Shown piece by piece: positions 18,901 through 27,099 of a stretch of DNA of 64,000 nt. How positions within the stretch are numbered: the stretch's first letter is position 1; each line of letters opens with the position of its first letter. Origin of the DNA: Myxococcus virescens (lineage in GTDB: Bacteria > Myxococcota > Myxococcia > Myxococcales > Myxococcaceae); contig NZ_FNAJ01000001.1 in assembly GCF_900101905.1 (NCBI RefSeq), positions 806,001 to 870,000 of the forward strand, written 5' to 3'. The translations under genes and the position numbers were made by a program. The notes under the pieces are model-generated. The model was not told where the DNA came from. It ran no database searches and saw only the letters and a list, made by a program, of their open reading frames with translations.

Positions 18901-19903
18901 CCCGCGCCACCTGCGCCGCCTCCGCCTCCGCCCACCGGCGCTCCGCGGCCTCCGCCGCCGCCACCGGCCCCCGGAAGGCCTCCGCCTCGCGGACCGCCTC
19001 CAGCCGTGCCGCGCGCGGCGCCGCCTCCTCCAGGGCCGTCCTGGCCGCCTGCGCCTTCGCCTCCGCCGCGAGCTCCGCCTCCCGCAGCCCCGCCCGCGCG
19101 ACATGCCACGCCGCCGCGCCCTCCGCGTCCTTGAGCAGCGCCTCCACCGCCTGACGCGCCCGGGACTCCGCACCGTGCGCCGCCGCCGCCGCCGCGCGCT
19201 CCGCCTCTGGCATCAGGGCAATCGCCGCCAATCCCTGCGCCCGCTTCGCCAGCGACTCCTGCTCCGCCTTGTTCTTCTCATGCGCGGCCATGGACAAGCG
19301 GCTGTACACCTCCGTGCCCGTCATCCGCTCCAGCAGCTCCGCGCGCTCGCTGGCATCCGCCTTGAGGAAGGCCGCGAACTCGCCCTGCGCCAGCAGCGCC
19401 GAGCGACGGAACTGGTCGAACGACAACCCCAGCCGCTCCTGGATGGCGGCCAGCACCTCGCCCTTGGTCCGGCCCGTGAGCTGCCCGGTGACCACGTCCA
19501 TCAACTGCATTTCCTGGGGCCGGAAGCGTCCCTCGGCGCGGTTGCGCGCGCGCCACACGGACCAGCGCGCCCGGTAGCGCCGCCCGTCCTTGCCCAGGAA
19601 GTCCACCTCCGCGTAGCCCTCGCCCGCGCCCCGGCGCAGCATGCCGCGCACGTCGTAGGCGGACAGCCGCGCGTCCTCGTCCTCGTCCGCGCGGCCCACC
19701 GGCGCGCCGCCGCGTCCCCCCAGCCGGGGCGTGCGGTCGAACAGCGCCAGACACAGGGCATCCAGCAACGTGCTCTTGCCCGCACCCGTGGCGCCGGTAA
19801 TCGCGAACAGGCCCAGCCGGTCCAACGGCGGCTGGTCCAGCTCTAGCGCGAAGTCCCCCGCGAAGCTCGTCAGGTTGGAACCGCGAATCGCGAGCACCTT
19901 CAC
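15995..19903 (-). CDS. sbcC: Nuclease SbcCD subunit C (SMC-like ATPase)
   Basis: 1302-aa DNA-repair ATPase, partner of SbcD, that opens hairpins and processes double-strand ends. The N-terminal Walker A ITGATGAGKSTLLDAL is near residue 36. Long Ala/Glu/Arg-rich coiled coils flank a zinc hook CPLC near residue 613. The C-terminal signature SLSGGESFLVS and Walker B FIDEGFGTLD complete the ATPase head. It is longer than E. coli SbcC (about 1050 aa), partly because of a Ser/Ala/Gly-rich low-complexity insert in the second coiled-coil arm (residues ~700-760). Its start overlaps the end of sbcD by 4 bp (ATGA). Confidence 0.95.
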   Translation of the reverse strand: MKVLAIRGSNLTSFAGDFALELDQPPLDRLGLFAITGATGAGKSTLLDALCLALFDRTPRLGGRGGAPVGRADEDEDARLSAYDVRGMLRRGAGEGYAEVDFLGKDGRRYRARWSVWRARNRAEGRFRPQEMQLMDVVTGQLTGRTKGEVLAAIQERLGLSFDQFRRSALLAQGEFAAFLKADASERAELLERMTGTEVYSRLSMAAHEKNKAEQESLAKRAQGLAAIALMPEAERAAAAAAHGAESRARQAVEALLKDAEGAAAWHVARAGLREAELAAEAKAQAARTALEEAAPRAARLEAVREAEAFRGPVAAAEAAERRWAEAEAAQVARASEVEAALSEVSARRVGQLEAETARAAAQEREVATRPALEEAARLDARLEGVSREAREARARAETSQAALAEAKAELDAVLVREAEARDKGEAARHWLTEKAHWVALTSEWPRWHRELERYEGAQGERRKAGEESGRLLGEVEGLRETVGLRRGERDAAVRAEEMALAAATHAEAAVGTETGAQRRAQRERLLARQEAVRVLKTAHEGLVADEAEAREAGTEVKAAKAEVEAATAEVRAAETRRTQGEAALKEAQRSLSLAQATQGYASHRALLKDGEACPLCGAEEHPYAREVSALEGLVAEAASRVETLETERTAATQAEVAASARRAAANARAGQAEARRQSAEARAEAHGEAWRKGRASWLESIREEGVEVSSRTTSVPESDGSARMSSVDGGAEAARSSARAGGADASPPAAGGSPEAGAWLDAARAEVAERLAALKADEQADESLARTAREARAALETQRTRREVAAESLRRAEEALSRAESVLKDVHARLETAEQTLRQVLAEVSPVFTADVGWERKLEEDPATFRRKCGERVVMWKGKEEARLKAEEREAEEQRHRARAQGLVEVSTRHAEEHQAFAVRKEQERGELTRARAALLHGRPTAEVRAELQARLEATESAFEQARERAEAARQAAQVATARAEDAVRARTEALALRESEGAALTTLLAARGTTLEAVRTLLAFDAAWREAEARALSALREALAQATAVLAERSERRARHEDSGPPALSEQDAGAECERLRAEVEARRHAEAALHARLEADDTARARHGTEAAALEEGRRAAEVWKVLGDLIGSHDGKRFKVFAQSLTLDALLLHANAHLRELARRYRLMRVPGHDLDLQIVDGDMGDEVRSVASLSGGESFLVSLALALGLASLSSETTQVETLFIDEGFGTLDPETLEVALATLDALQATGRQVGIISHVSGMAERIGVQVRVVKQGGGRSRLVVEGDPGMVPPSMGQQEVA

Positions 19904-21144
19904 GGCGACTCCTCCTGCACGTCGGTCAGCAACGTATGGAAGGCCTCCAGCAGCGCCAGTGCGGGTGGCTCCTCGAAGTCACGGGCGTAACGCGCGCGGA
20001 AGACATCCTCGGGCGTGCGTTCCTTCAGGGAGAGACCCGGCTGCACCTCCGCCAGCGCGCCGCCCGTCCCGGTATAGGCGGGCGTCAGCTTCACCAGCCG
20101 CGCCGCCTTCCCCTCCAGCACCTTCTCCACCTTCTGACGCAGCGCGGGCTCCGGCCGGGGCAACGACACGCACACCTCCAGGTAGGGCCGCCGCCACTCC
20201 AGCGTGTCCGCGTCGTGCGCCGGCAAGCCCTCCAGTTGCGTCAGCACCGCGTCCAGGGGCGCCGCGTCCCGCGAAGGCACGCGCACCATGTCCGTGGTCC
20301 GGGGCACGGGCAGGGATTGCACCTCGCGCAGCGCGTCGCCTTCCAGCTCCACCAGCAGCACCTGATGCCGGTAGCCCGCCTCCGACAGCGACAGGGGCAA
20401 CGGCGAGCCGCTGTAACGCACCCCCTCGCGTCCACCCACCCGCTGGGCCTTGTGCAGATGCCCCAGCGCCGCGTAGACCACGTCGTCCGGGAACAGGTCC
20501 ACGGGCAGCGCGTGCTGGTTGCCGCCGAGAATCTTCCGCTCGCTCAACGCGGACAGCTCCGTGCCCGTCATGTAGCAGTGCCCCATGGCCACCAGCGCTT
20601 GTCCCGCCTGACGCCTGCGCCGCGCCGCGGCCAGCACCTCCGCGTACACCGCGCGCACCCCCTCCACCAGCCGGTCTCCCATGTCCCCGGGCACGGGCGG
20701 CAGGTCCGAGGGACGCAGGTACGGCACCGCCGCCACCCACGCCCCCACCCGGCCCTTCGCGTCGTGTAGCGGCACCAGCAGCCGCTCCTGGTCCATGGCG
20801 CCTCGGGTCCGCGGCAGTCCGCCCACCACGTGCACGCCCAGCGCCGCGAACAGCGGGTCCGGCGCGTCCAGCCGCGCCGCGGAGTCGTGGTTCCCGCCAA
20901 TCACCACCACGTCCAGCCGGGGCATCCGCCGCCGAGCCTTCGCGACGAACTGGTACCAGGCCGCCTGCGCCTCCGCGCTGGGGTTCGCCGTGTCGAAGAT
21001 GTCCCCGGCCACCAGCAGCGCGTCCACGGCCTGCGCCTCCAGGGTCTCCAGCAGCCAGGCCAGGAAGGCCGCGTGCTCCGCATCCCGCGAGACGTCGTAC
21101 AGCGTGTGTCCCAGGTGCCAGTCCGACGTGTGCAGCAGGCGCAT
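19900..21144 (-). CDS. sbcD: Nuclease SbcCD subunit D (Mre11-like)
   Basis: 414-aa metallophosphoesterase nuclease. It opens with MRLLHTSDWHLGH and has GDIFD, GGNHDS, and MGHCYMTG further on, the calcineurin-type two-metal motifs of Mre11/SbcD. The frame is open upstream to 21267, but the family start is the ATG at 21144, preceded by a purine-rich GAGGGTGG. sbcC follows with a 4-bp overlap, forming one operon. An 11-bp hairpin lies about 40 bp upstream. Confidence 0.95.
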   Translation of the reverse strand: MRLLHTSDWHLGHTLYDVSRDAEHAAFLAWLLETLEAQAVDALLVAGDIFDTANPSAEAQAAWYQFVAKARRRMPRLDVVVIGGNHDSAARLDAPDPLFAALGVHVVGGLPRTRGAMDQERLLVPLHDAKGRVGAWVAAVPYLRPSDLPPVPGDMGDRLVEGVRAVYAEVLAAARRRRQAGQALVAMGHCYMTGTELSALSERKILGGNQHALPVDLFPDDVVYAALGHLHKAQRVGGREGVRYSGSPLPLSLSEAGYRHQVLLVELEGDALREVQSLPVPRTTDMVRVPSRDAAPLDAVLTQLEGLPAHDADTLEWRRPYLEVCVSLPRPEPALRQKVEKVLEGKAARLVKLTPAYTGTGGALAEVQPGLSLKERTPEDVFRARYARDFEEPPALALLEAFHTLLTDVQEESP

Positions 21145-21183
21145 CAGGCGTCCACCCTCCCTCTTTCCCGTGGCGCTCTGGCC

Positions 21184-21216
21184 AGCGGGCAGCCTCCAAC
21201 AGAGGGGCTGCCCGCT
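21184..21216. repeat. 11-bp perfect inverted repeat upstream of sbcD
   Basis: AGCGGGCAGCC (21184-21194) and GGCTGCCCGCT (21206-21216) with an 11-nt spacer. It lies between the divergent sbcDC operon and the following plus-strand gene, so it could be an operator or a leader hairpin for sbcD. No T-run adjoins it on either strand. Confidence 0.5.
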
Positions 21217-21367
21217 CCAAGCGGCGGGCGCCTGCTCCCTTACTCCCTCACCCTGACATGCGCGCAAGTTCCTGTAATTCCTGGCCGTTCAGGAGAAGAC
21301 GCCCCGCCACGTCCCCTCTGGAGGCCCTCACGCACGGAGGGGGTTGGCCAATACGCTCCGAGCGGAG

Positions 21368-22057
21368 ATGCTCGCGGGAATGACCGGGCTACAAATTGGC
21401 ATCTTCGCCGGCATCCTCGGGGCGGGCGTCGGCGTCTCGAGCATCGTTGGCTACTTCCGCTGGCGCCGCTGGAAGCAGCAAATCCAGGTCTGGCAGGACT
21501 TCGCGACCACCCGTGGCTGGTCCTTCATGCCGACGCCCGGCAGGTTCATGTACTCCGCGGGGACCTTGAAGATGGAGGGCAGCTACGCCGGGCGTCCGCT
21601 CACCCTGGAGACCGAGTACCGCCACCAGGAGAAGGCGTACCGCATCGCCACCATCATCCGGCACGAGCTCGGCGACGACTTTCCGCGCGAGGTCGTCATC
21701 CGGCCCGAGGGGCTGGGCGACAAGTTCCTCAAGCTGTTCGGCGTACAGGACGAGCAAATTGGCGATGCCGGCCTCGACGCCGTGCTGGACCTGAAGAACG
21801 TCACCCCTCAGGCCCGCGCCATCCTCCTCAGCGCGGGCATGCGGCGCCCCCTGCTGAACCTGGCCCTCGCCTTCGAGGCCTTCTCCATCGAGAACGGCGT
21901 CCTGTCGGCGGAGGTGATAAACGAAGTCCCATGCACCTCCGTCGAGTTGTACGGCTTGCTGACGCCCGTGCGTGAGCTGGCCGACGCCGTGCAGGGCACG
22001 CGCGGCCATACCCAGTGGCGGTCGGAGGGCACCGGACAGGAAGGCACCCCGTCCTGA
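21368..22057 (+). CDS. Membrane-anchored protein of unknown function
   Basis: About 229 aa with one N-terminal membrane segment (around LQIGIFAGILGAGVGVS), then a basic stretch (RWRRWKQQ) and a soluble domain of ~190 residues. The topology suggests that the soluble domain is cytoplasmic. Family not recognised; I see no enzymatic motif. The start is uncertain among TTG 21344, ATG 21368 and ATG 21380. GGAG sits at 21364, which fits the last of these best. Strong third-position GC bias supports coding. Confidence 0.7.
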   Translation: MLAGMTGLQIGIFAGILGAGVGVSSIVGYFRWRRWKQQIQVWQDFATTRGWSFMPTPGRFMYSAGTLKMEGSYAGRPLTLETEYRHQEKAYRIATIIRHELGDDFPREVVIRPEGLGDKFLKLFGVQDEQIGDAGLDAVLDLKNVTPQARAILLSAGMRRPLLNLALAFEAFSIENGVLSAEVINEVPCTSVELYGLLTPVRELADAVQGTRGHTQWRSEGTGQEGTPS

Positions 22058-22109
22058 AGCGGGAGACCCTGCTGACACGCCGCGGGCCCCGCGCGTGCGG
22101 CATCCGCTC

Positions 22110-22307
22110 ATGATGATTTGCCGCCGCTTCGGGAACGTCACCCTCGAGGACGAGCGGCGTCAGGCGGTGACGCTCGGCAGGCCCGACAGCGTCGAAGCGC
22201 TGGAGTCCATGATGACGCCAGCGCTTCTGCTCAAGGGTGCCCTGCACGAGGTGTCCGAGCAGGGCCGCGCGCGCAAGAGCAGCCAGGCGCGCTCAGCTGC
22301 GACGTGA
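22110..22307 (+). CDS. Small hypothetical protein (65 aa)
   Basis: 65-codon ORF starting MMICRRFGNVTLED. Third codon positions are mostly G or C, as in genuine genes here. It follows the membrane protein gene by 52 bp and overlaps the end of the convergent sugar dehydrogenase gene by 15 bp. No motif recognised, and the ribosome site is weak. It could still be a chance frame. Confidence 0.45.
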   Translation: MMICRRFGNVTLEDERRQAVTLGRPDSVEALESMMTPALLLKGALHEVSEQGRARKSSQARSAAT

Positions 22308-25007
22308 CCGCCGCCGCTGGAGCACGAGCCACGCAAGCGAGCCCCAGGCCAACGGCGCCAGCGGCATCGCGTTGCAGTTGCAGCCGCCCGGCTCGTTGGG
22401 AGGCGGAGGCTCGGTGCCCGCGTCGGTTCCGGCATCCGTCCCCCCATCCGACGACGGCGGCGCACAGGGGAGATCCCCCACGCACACCGTCGCTTCGGCG
22501 GAGCCCTGCTGCCCCGTCGAGTCCACCACGACGAAGCGGACGCGGTGCCAGCCCGGCGTCAGGCCCGTGGTGTCCCAGCGGCTGGGCTCGCCGCCGTAGG
22601 AGTAGGGGCTTTCGGTCCGCTCGTCGGTGTAGCGCAGCACGTCGTCCACGTAGAACTCCGCGTGCGTGCAGCCCACGTCGTCGTGGCAGTCGCCGTAGAA
22701 CTCCGCCGTGGTGCCGGACACGCGCTCACCGTCCTCGGGACGCGTGAGGATGGCGGTGGGCGGCGCGTCCGGGCTCACCGTGATGGTGAAGTCCTGCACG
22801 GCGTCCGGCGCGGCGCCGTTGCTCACGCGCACGGAGACCTCCACCGTGCCCGTCTCGGTGGGCTCCCAGGTGATGACGCCAGTGGCGGCATCGATGCCCA
22901 TGCCCGGCACCGTGCTCACCAGCGCATACGTGGGCGCGGGCCGAGCCGTCGCCTGCACCGCATACCGGTACGGACTGCCCACCACCGCGCGGGTCACCGG
23001 TTCGGAGAGGATGACGGGCGGCAGGGGCGTCGTGTCCTGCTCGAAGGCCTCCACCGCACGTGCGTCCACGCCCGGGGCGGCCACGGTGATGATGGCCGTG
23101 CCGTCCTCGCCGTCCGCGTCCGGCGCGGCGGTCAGGGTGACGTCCTTGGGCGTGTTCCAGTCGGAGGTGGTGAAGCTCAGCGTCGCCCCGGACTGGACGG
23201 TGAGGTCCTCGTCCCCGCGGGTGCGCGCCACGGTCACCGTGACGCTGCGCGGGGGCCGCTGCGAGAGCGACACGCCGAAGGTCGCCGTCCCGCCCTCCAC
23301 GACCGTCACCTGCGACTCGGTCAGCACCAGGCGCGGCGAGTTGTTGTCGATGCTGGTGGCCACCACCGCCACCTCCCGCAGCCCGTCCGCCACGACCATG
23401 AAGGTGGCGACATCCGGCGTCGTGTCCTCATCCACCGCCGCGGTGAGCGTCACCACCTGGGGAACGCTCCAGTTGGACGCGGTGAAGGTAAGCGCCGCGC
23501 CGCTGACGATGCTCAGGTCCTCGGAGCCGCCCAGCGCCCGGGAGACCTGCACGGAGACATCGGAGACCGGCGCTTCGGCCAGGCGCACGGTGAAGGCAGC
23601 GCGTCCGCCCTCCTCGACGCGCGGCTGTAGCCCGGACACCACCAGTTTCTGTCCCGGCGTCGCGGGCGTGATGCGCCGCAGGACGCCGCCCGACGCGCCG
23701 ATGGTGTAGAGCGCGCCGTCCGGCCCCACCGACATGTCCACCTGCGAGGTGAAGCCGGTGGCCCATTCATCCACCGTGGCCACCGAGTGGTCCTCTTCCA
23801 GGGTGACTCTCGTCAGCTGACCGGTGTTGAAGTCCCCGAAGAAGAAGTTGTCCTGGTACGCCTCGTCGAACAGGGTCGCGTCGTAGAAGGTGCCACCGGT
23901 GATGGAGCCACCGAGCTCCTGCGTCGTGGCCGTTCCCCCGCTGCTCGCCGCGTCTGGCAGCGAAGGCTGCGCCACGGTGAAGGTCGTGGGGGAGGGAACG
24001 CTGGCCACCCGCAACAGGCCATTGAAGCTCGCATCCTCCACACCGCTGAGCGTGAGCCGCTCACCCTTGCGGAAGCCATGGTTCCCGGTGGTGGTGAAGG
24101 TGGCCACCCCGCTGCTGCGCATCGCGCCGCCCGCTGCGAGGTTGCGGGTGTCGGCGCCGTTGGTGCGGTACTTGACGACGGGAGTGATGAAGTCGTTGGT
24201 GCTGGGTTGGTTGTTCTCGTAGTCGCTGTAGCCGGCATGGCTTCGGCGGCTGACGACGAAGACCTGCTCGTAGTCGGTGCCCGCGCTGTTCACCCACAAC
24301 CGGCCCGTGGTGGGCTGGAAGGTGAAGGTGAAGGGATTGCGGAGGCCGCGCGCCCAGATGTACTCGTTGTTGGGCCCCACGCCGTCGTTGAAGGGGTTGT
24401 CGCTGGCGGGCGTGCCATCCGGGTTCGCGCGGCTCACCTTGGCCGCCATCGACGTCAGGTCCGCATTGACGCCCGTGCCGTTGCCCAGGTCGCCAATGGC
24501 CCAGTAGAGCTTTCCGTCCGGGCCGAAGCCAATGGCGCCGCCGTCATTGTTCGCGCCCCGCGTGGGCAGCCGGCTGACGATGACGGTGCGCGCCGTGCCC
24601 CTCCCGTCCGCATCCGTGTAACGGACAATCTGCTGCTCCGACGCGGAGACGGTGACGAAGAAATAGACGTAGCGATTGACCGCGTAGTTCGGGTCGAACG
24701 CGATACCGATGAGGCCGCACTCGCTATGGGTGTAGACGAACTGCTCCTCCGTCGCGAACACCTGTGTCACCAGTGTGCTGTTCCCTGGCTGCGTTTCAGG
24801 CTGGCCATCCTTCAGCGACACCACCCGGATTTCGCCCGTCTTGAGGGTGATGAACAGGCGGCCTGAACCGTCCGGCGCCCATGCCATCCCCGTGGCCTGC
24901 GTGAGGGTATTGGAGGTGAAGGGCGTCTCCACGAAGCCGGAGGGCACCGCGGCCCAGGCGGGCGAAGACAGCCCCAACAACCCAAGTAACATCAAAATAG
25001 AGCGCAT
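22293..25007 (-). CDS. Secreted PQQ-type sugar dehydrogenase with Calx-beta/Ig modules and MYXO-CTERM tail
   Basis: About 904 aa with signal peptide MRSILMLLGLLGLSSPAWA. Residues ~25-470 form a glucose/sorbosone dehydrogenase-type beta-propeller (IGFGPDGKLYWAIGD, ARGLRNPFTFTF, GPDGALYTI). It is interrupted at about residues 295-362 by a beta-rich insert not typical of the family. Two Calx-beta-like repeats (each with DLxxxSGAxLxFT) follow, then Ig-like domains. A Thr/Asp/Gly/Pro linker precedes the tail GCNCNAMPLAP, a hydrophobic stretch and RRRSRR, which resembles the MYXO-CTERM sorting signal and implies cell-surface anchoring. The start at 25007 gives the signal peptide; the frame is open to 25043. 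Likely role: surface oxidation or binding of sugars, substrate unknown. Confidence 0.82.
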   Translation of the reverse strand: MRSILMLLGLLGLSSPAWAAVPSGFVETPFTSNTLTQATGMAWAPDGSGRLFITLKTGEIRVVSLKDGQPETQPGNSTLVTQVFATEEQFVYTHSECGLIGIAFDPNYAVNRYVYFFVTVSASEQQIVRYTDADGRGTARTVIVSRLPTRGANNDGGAIGFGPDGKLYWAIGDLGNGTGVNADLTSMAAKVSRANPDGTPASDNPFNDGVGPNNEYIWARGLRNPFTFTFQPTTGRLWVNSAGTDYEQVFVVSRRSHAGYSDYENNQPSTNDFITPVVKYRTNGADTRNLAAGGAMRSSGVATFTTTGNHGFRKGERLTLSGVEDASFNGLLRVASVPSPTTFTVAQPSLPDAASSGGTATTQELGGSITGGTFYDATLFDEAYQDNFFFGDFNTGQLTRVTLEEDHSVATVDEWATGFTSQVDMSVGPDGALYTIGASGGVLRRITPATPGQKLVVSGLQPRVEEGGRAAFTVRLAEAPVSDVSVQVSRALGGSEDLSIVSGAALTFTASNWSVPQVVTLTAAVDEDTTPDVATFMVVADGLREVAVVATSIDNNSPRLVLTESQVTVVEGGTATFGVSLSQRPPRSVTVTVARTRGDEDLTVQSGATLSFTTSDWNTPKDVTLTAAPDADGEDGTAIITVAAPGVDARAVEAFEQDTTPLPPVILSEPVTRAVVGSPYRYAVQATARPAPTYALVSTVPGMGIDAATGVITWEPTETGTVEVSVRVSNGAAPDAVQDFTITVSPDAPPTAILTRPEDGERVSGTTAEFYGDCHDDVGCTHAEFYVDDVLRYTDERTESPYSYGGEPSRWDTTGLTPGWHRVRFVVVDSTGQQGSAEATVCVGDLPCAPPSSDGGTDAGTDAGTEPPPPNEPGGCNCNAMPLAPLAWGSLAWLVLQRRRSRRS

Positions 25008-25159
25008 GTGTGTTGAGGATAGCGCGATGTCCCCCCTCAGCACGCATGAGACGTTCGCGAGGGCGCACCCATCCTGTATTGGATTGTGTCAGTGTTTCCG
25101 CCCCCCATTGGATGCACCAGGGTGGGCTTGCTCGTGGACAGGCGCGTGCGTGGGGCCAC

Positions 25160-25885
25160 TCAGCCCGTCTTCGCCAACGTCTGCTCGAACAGCGTGCGAA
25201 CCTGCGTGGCCAACGCCTGCGAGTCCGGACCAAAGGACTCCGGCGGCAGCGCGGGAAGCACGCGCACGCGGATGGAGGCGGTGGGACTCATCCAGGGGCC
25301 GTCTCCGTCCAGCAGCCCGGGCGTGCCCTCCACCACCACGGGCACCACCGGCACATGCTCCTCCAGCGCGAGCTGGAAGGCGCCCCGCTTGAAGGGCAGC
25401 AACTGCCCGCCCTTGGAGTACGTCCCCTCCGGGAAGATGAGCACCGGCATGCCACGACGAAGCCAGCGCCGGCACGGGTCCAGGAGCTGGTTCATGGCGG
25501 TGGACGAGCCCCGGACGATGGGCACGTAGGCCAGCAGCGTCATCATCCACCCCACCAGGGGCAGCGAGAACAGCGACGCCTTCGCCACGAACTTGTAGGG
25601 ATGGAACAGGCCCATGACGGCGAGGATGTCCGCCGCGGACTGGTGGTTGACCACCATCACACAGGGCCCGGGCGGAATGCGCTCACGGCCTTCGATTCGC
25701 GTGCGCCAGCCCGGGGATGCGTGCAGCCACAGGCCGTAGCACCAACGACAGACCAGTGAATGCAAGAGCCGCCGGTCCCGGTCGAACGGGTACGTGACGA
25801 CGAGCAGCAGCGCGCCCAGGGTGAACAGCACCGGGGCGGTGAGCAGGAAGACGACCCAGAACCAGAGCGTGACGGCGTACTTCAT
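25160..25885 (-). CDS. plsC: 1-acyl-sn-glycerol-3-phosphate acyltransferase (PlsC family)
   Basis: 241-aa membrane acyltransferase that adds the second acyl chain in phosphatidic acid synthesis. It has an N-terminal hydrophobic segment, the catalytic NHQSAAD (NHx4D motif) near residue 76, and FPEGTYSKGG near residue 151, the phosphate-binding motif of PlsC. The frame stays open far upstream, but homology begins at the ATG at 25885 (MKYAVTLWFW). Myxobacteria often carry several paralogues, so the exact acyl acceptor is an inference. Confidence 0.88.
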   Translation of the reverse strand: MKYAVTLWFWVVFLLTAPVLFTLGALLLVVTYPFDRDRRLLHSLVCRWCYGLWLHASPGWRTRIEGRERIPPGPCVMVVNHQSAADILAVMGLFHPYKFVAKASLFSLPLVGWMMTLLAYVPIVRGSSTAMNQLLDPCRRWLRRGMPVLIFPEGTYSKGGQLLPFKRGAFQLALEEHVPVVPVVVEGTPGLLDGDGPWMSPTASIRVRVLPALPPESFGPDSQALATQVRTLFEQTLAKTG

Positions 25886-26074
25886 GGCGAGGCCCCAGGC
25901 ATACCACCTTCGGGCCCATCCCACGCTCCCCTCCTGACGGTCCTGCATTCCCACGGCCGCGCCCCTCCCATCCAGCCGACCGGCCCGGGGGGCGCCATGG
26001 AGACCAGCCCCCAAGGGCAATTCGCCGCTCCTTGCCCGTGGACCTGCCGCTGCCATAAAGGCGGGAGTGCTCCC

Positions 26075-26974
26075 ATGCGTCCCATCGCCCCCGCGCTCCG
26101 AGCCGCCCGACTCACCCACACGTTCGTCCCCTTCAGCCAGCTGCGCACGGCGCGGTTGCTGCTGGAGCTGAACGGTCAGCAGCCGCTCGAGGTCCAGCGC
26201 AGGCTGTTTGGCTATGACCTGACATTGAAGGCCCACCGCAGCACGACGCACATGCTGCTGTACCTGCAGGGCGACGACTTCCTGTCGGACCTCCCGCTCA
26301 TCGCCCCCCATCTGCGGCCGGGCATGGTGGCCTTCGACGTGGGAGCCAACATCGGCTACCTGTCCATGTACCTGCGCAGCCGCATCGGCCCGCTGGGACA
26401 GCTCTTCAGCTTCGAGCCCGAGCCGGAGAACTACGCGGAGCTGAACGCCAACTTCCAGAACAACCACCTGCGCAACTGCCAGGCCATCCAGGCAGCGGTG
26501 GGCTCGCAGGAAGGCGTCATCACCTTCGCCACGGGCCTCAACGGACACGTTCCCGAAGAGGGCGCGGGGGGTATCACCGTCCCGGTCGTCACCGTGGACG
26601 GCTTCGTCCAGAAGCAGGGCCTGTCACGCGTGGACTTCGTGAAGGTCGACGTGGAGGGCTTCGAGCTGGACGTGCTGGCCGGCATGAGGGCCACGCTCGA
26701 ACGTCCGGACAAGCCCATCCTCTACATCAAGGTCCACGGACGGGGTGAGTATGCGCGAGCCGACCCTCGCCGCGTCTGCGAGGTGCTGGAAGGTCACTAC
26801 CGGAACATCCGCGCCTACGTGTCCCCCGACGACTTCAAGGCGAAGCAGAGCCACCTGCGCCGCCTGTGGGGTCGGGTGTCGCCTTTCGAAGACATTGAAC
26901 AGGCGTGCCGTGTCGACCTGCGCGAAGTGAAGCAGCACGACACCCAGCGGTACCAGTTGCTCTGCCTGCCTTGA
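26075..26974 (+). CDS. FkbM-family SAM-dependent methyltransferase
   Basis: 299-aa protein with the SAM-binding motif FDVGANIGYLSMYL near residue 88 and VDFVKVDVEGFELDVLAGM near residue 188, both typical of FkbM methyltransferases. These methylate sugars or polyketide hydroxyls. The ATG at 26075 has GGGAG 7 bases upstream. It is divergent from plsC with a ~190-bp gap. The substrate cannot be told, because no glycosyltransferase or polyketide cluster is nearby. Confidence 0.85.
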   Translation: MRPIAPALRAARLTHTFVPFSQLRTARLLLELNGQQPLEVQRRLFGYDLTLKAHRSTTHMLLYLQGDDFLSDLPLIAPHLRPGMVAFDVGANIGYLSMYLRSRIGPLGQLFSFEPEPENYAELNANFQNNHLRNCQAIQAAVGSQEGVITFATGLNGHVPEEGAGGITVPVVTVDGFVQKQGLSRVDFVKVDVEGFELDVLAGMRATLERPDKPILYIKVHGRGEYARADPRRVCEVLEGHYRNIRAYVSPDDFKAKQSHLRRLWGRVSPFEDIEQACRVDLREVKQHDTQRYQLLCLP

Positions 26975-27099
26975 AGGGCGCGGAGCAGGCGCGCTCCCCA
27001 ACGTGTCGGACCGGCGTCACTGCCCGCACTCTCCCTTGCCCGGTGGTTGCGCGGAAGGCGTAAGGTGCCCGCCGGACCCAACCCGGAGGGAGGCAGCGA

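Noticed and set aside
17843..19846. 667-aa Arg/Leu-rich plus-strand frame
   Set aside because: Shadow of the SbcC coiled-coil coding sequence.
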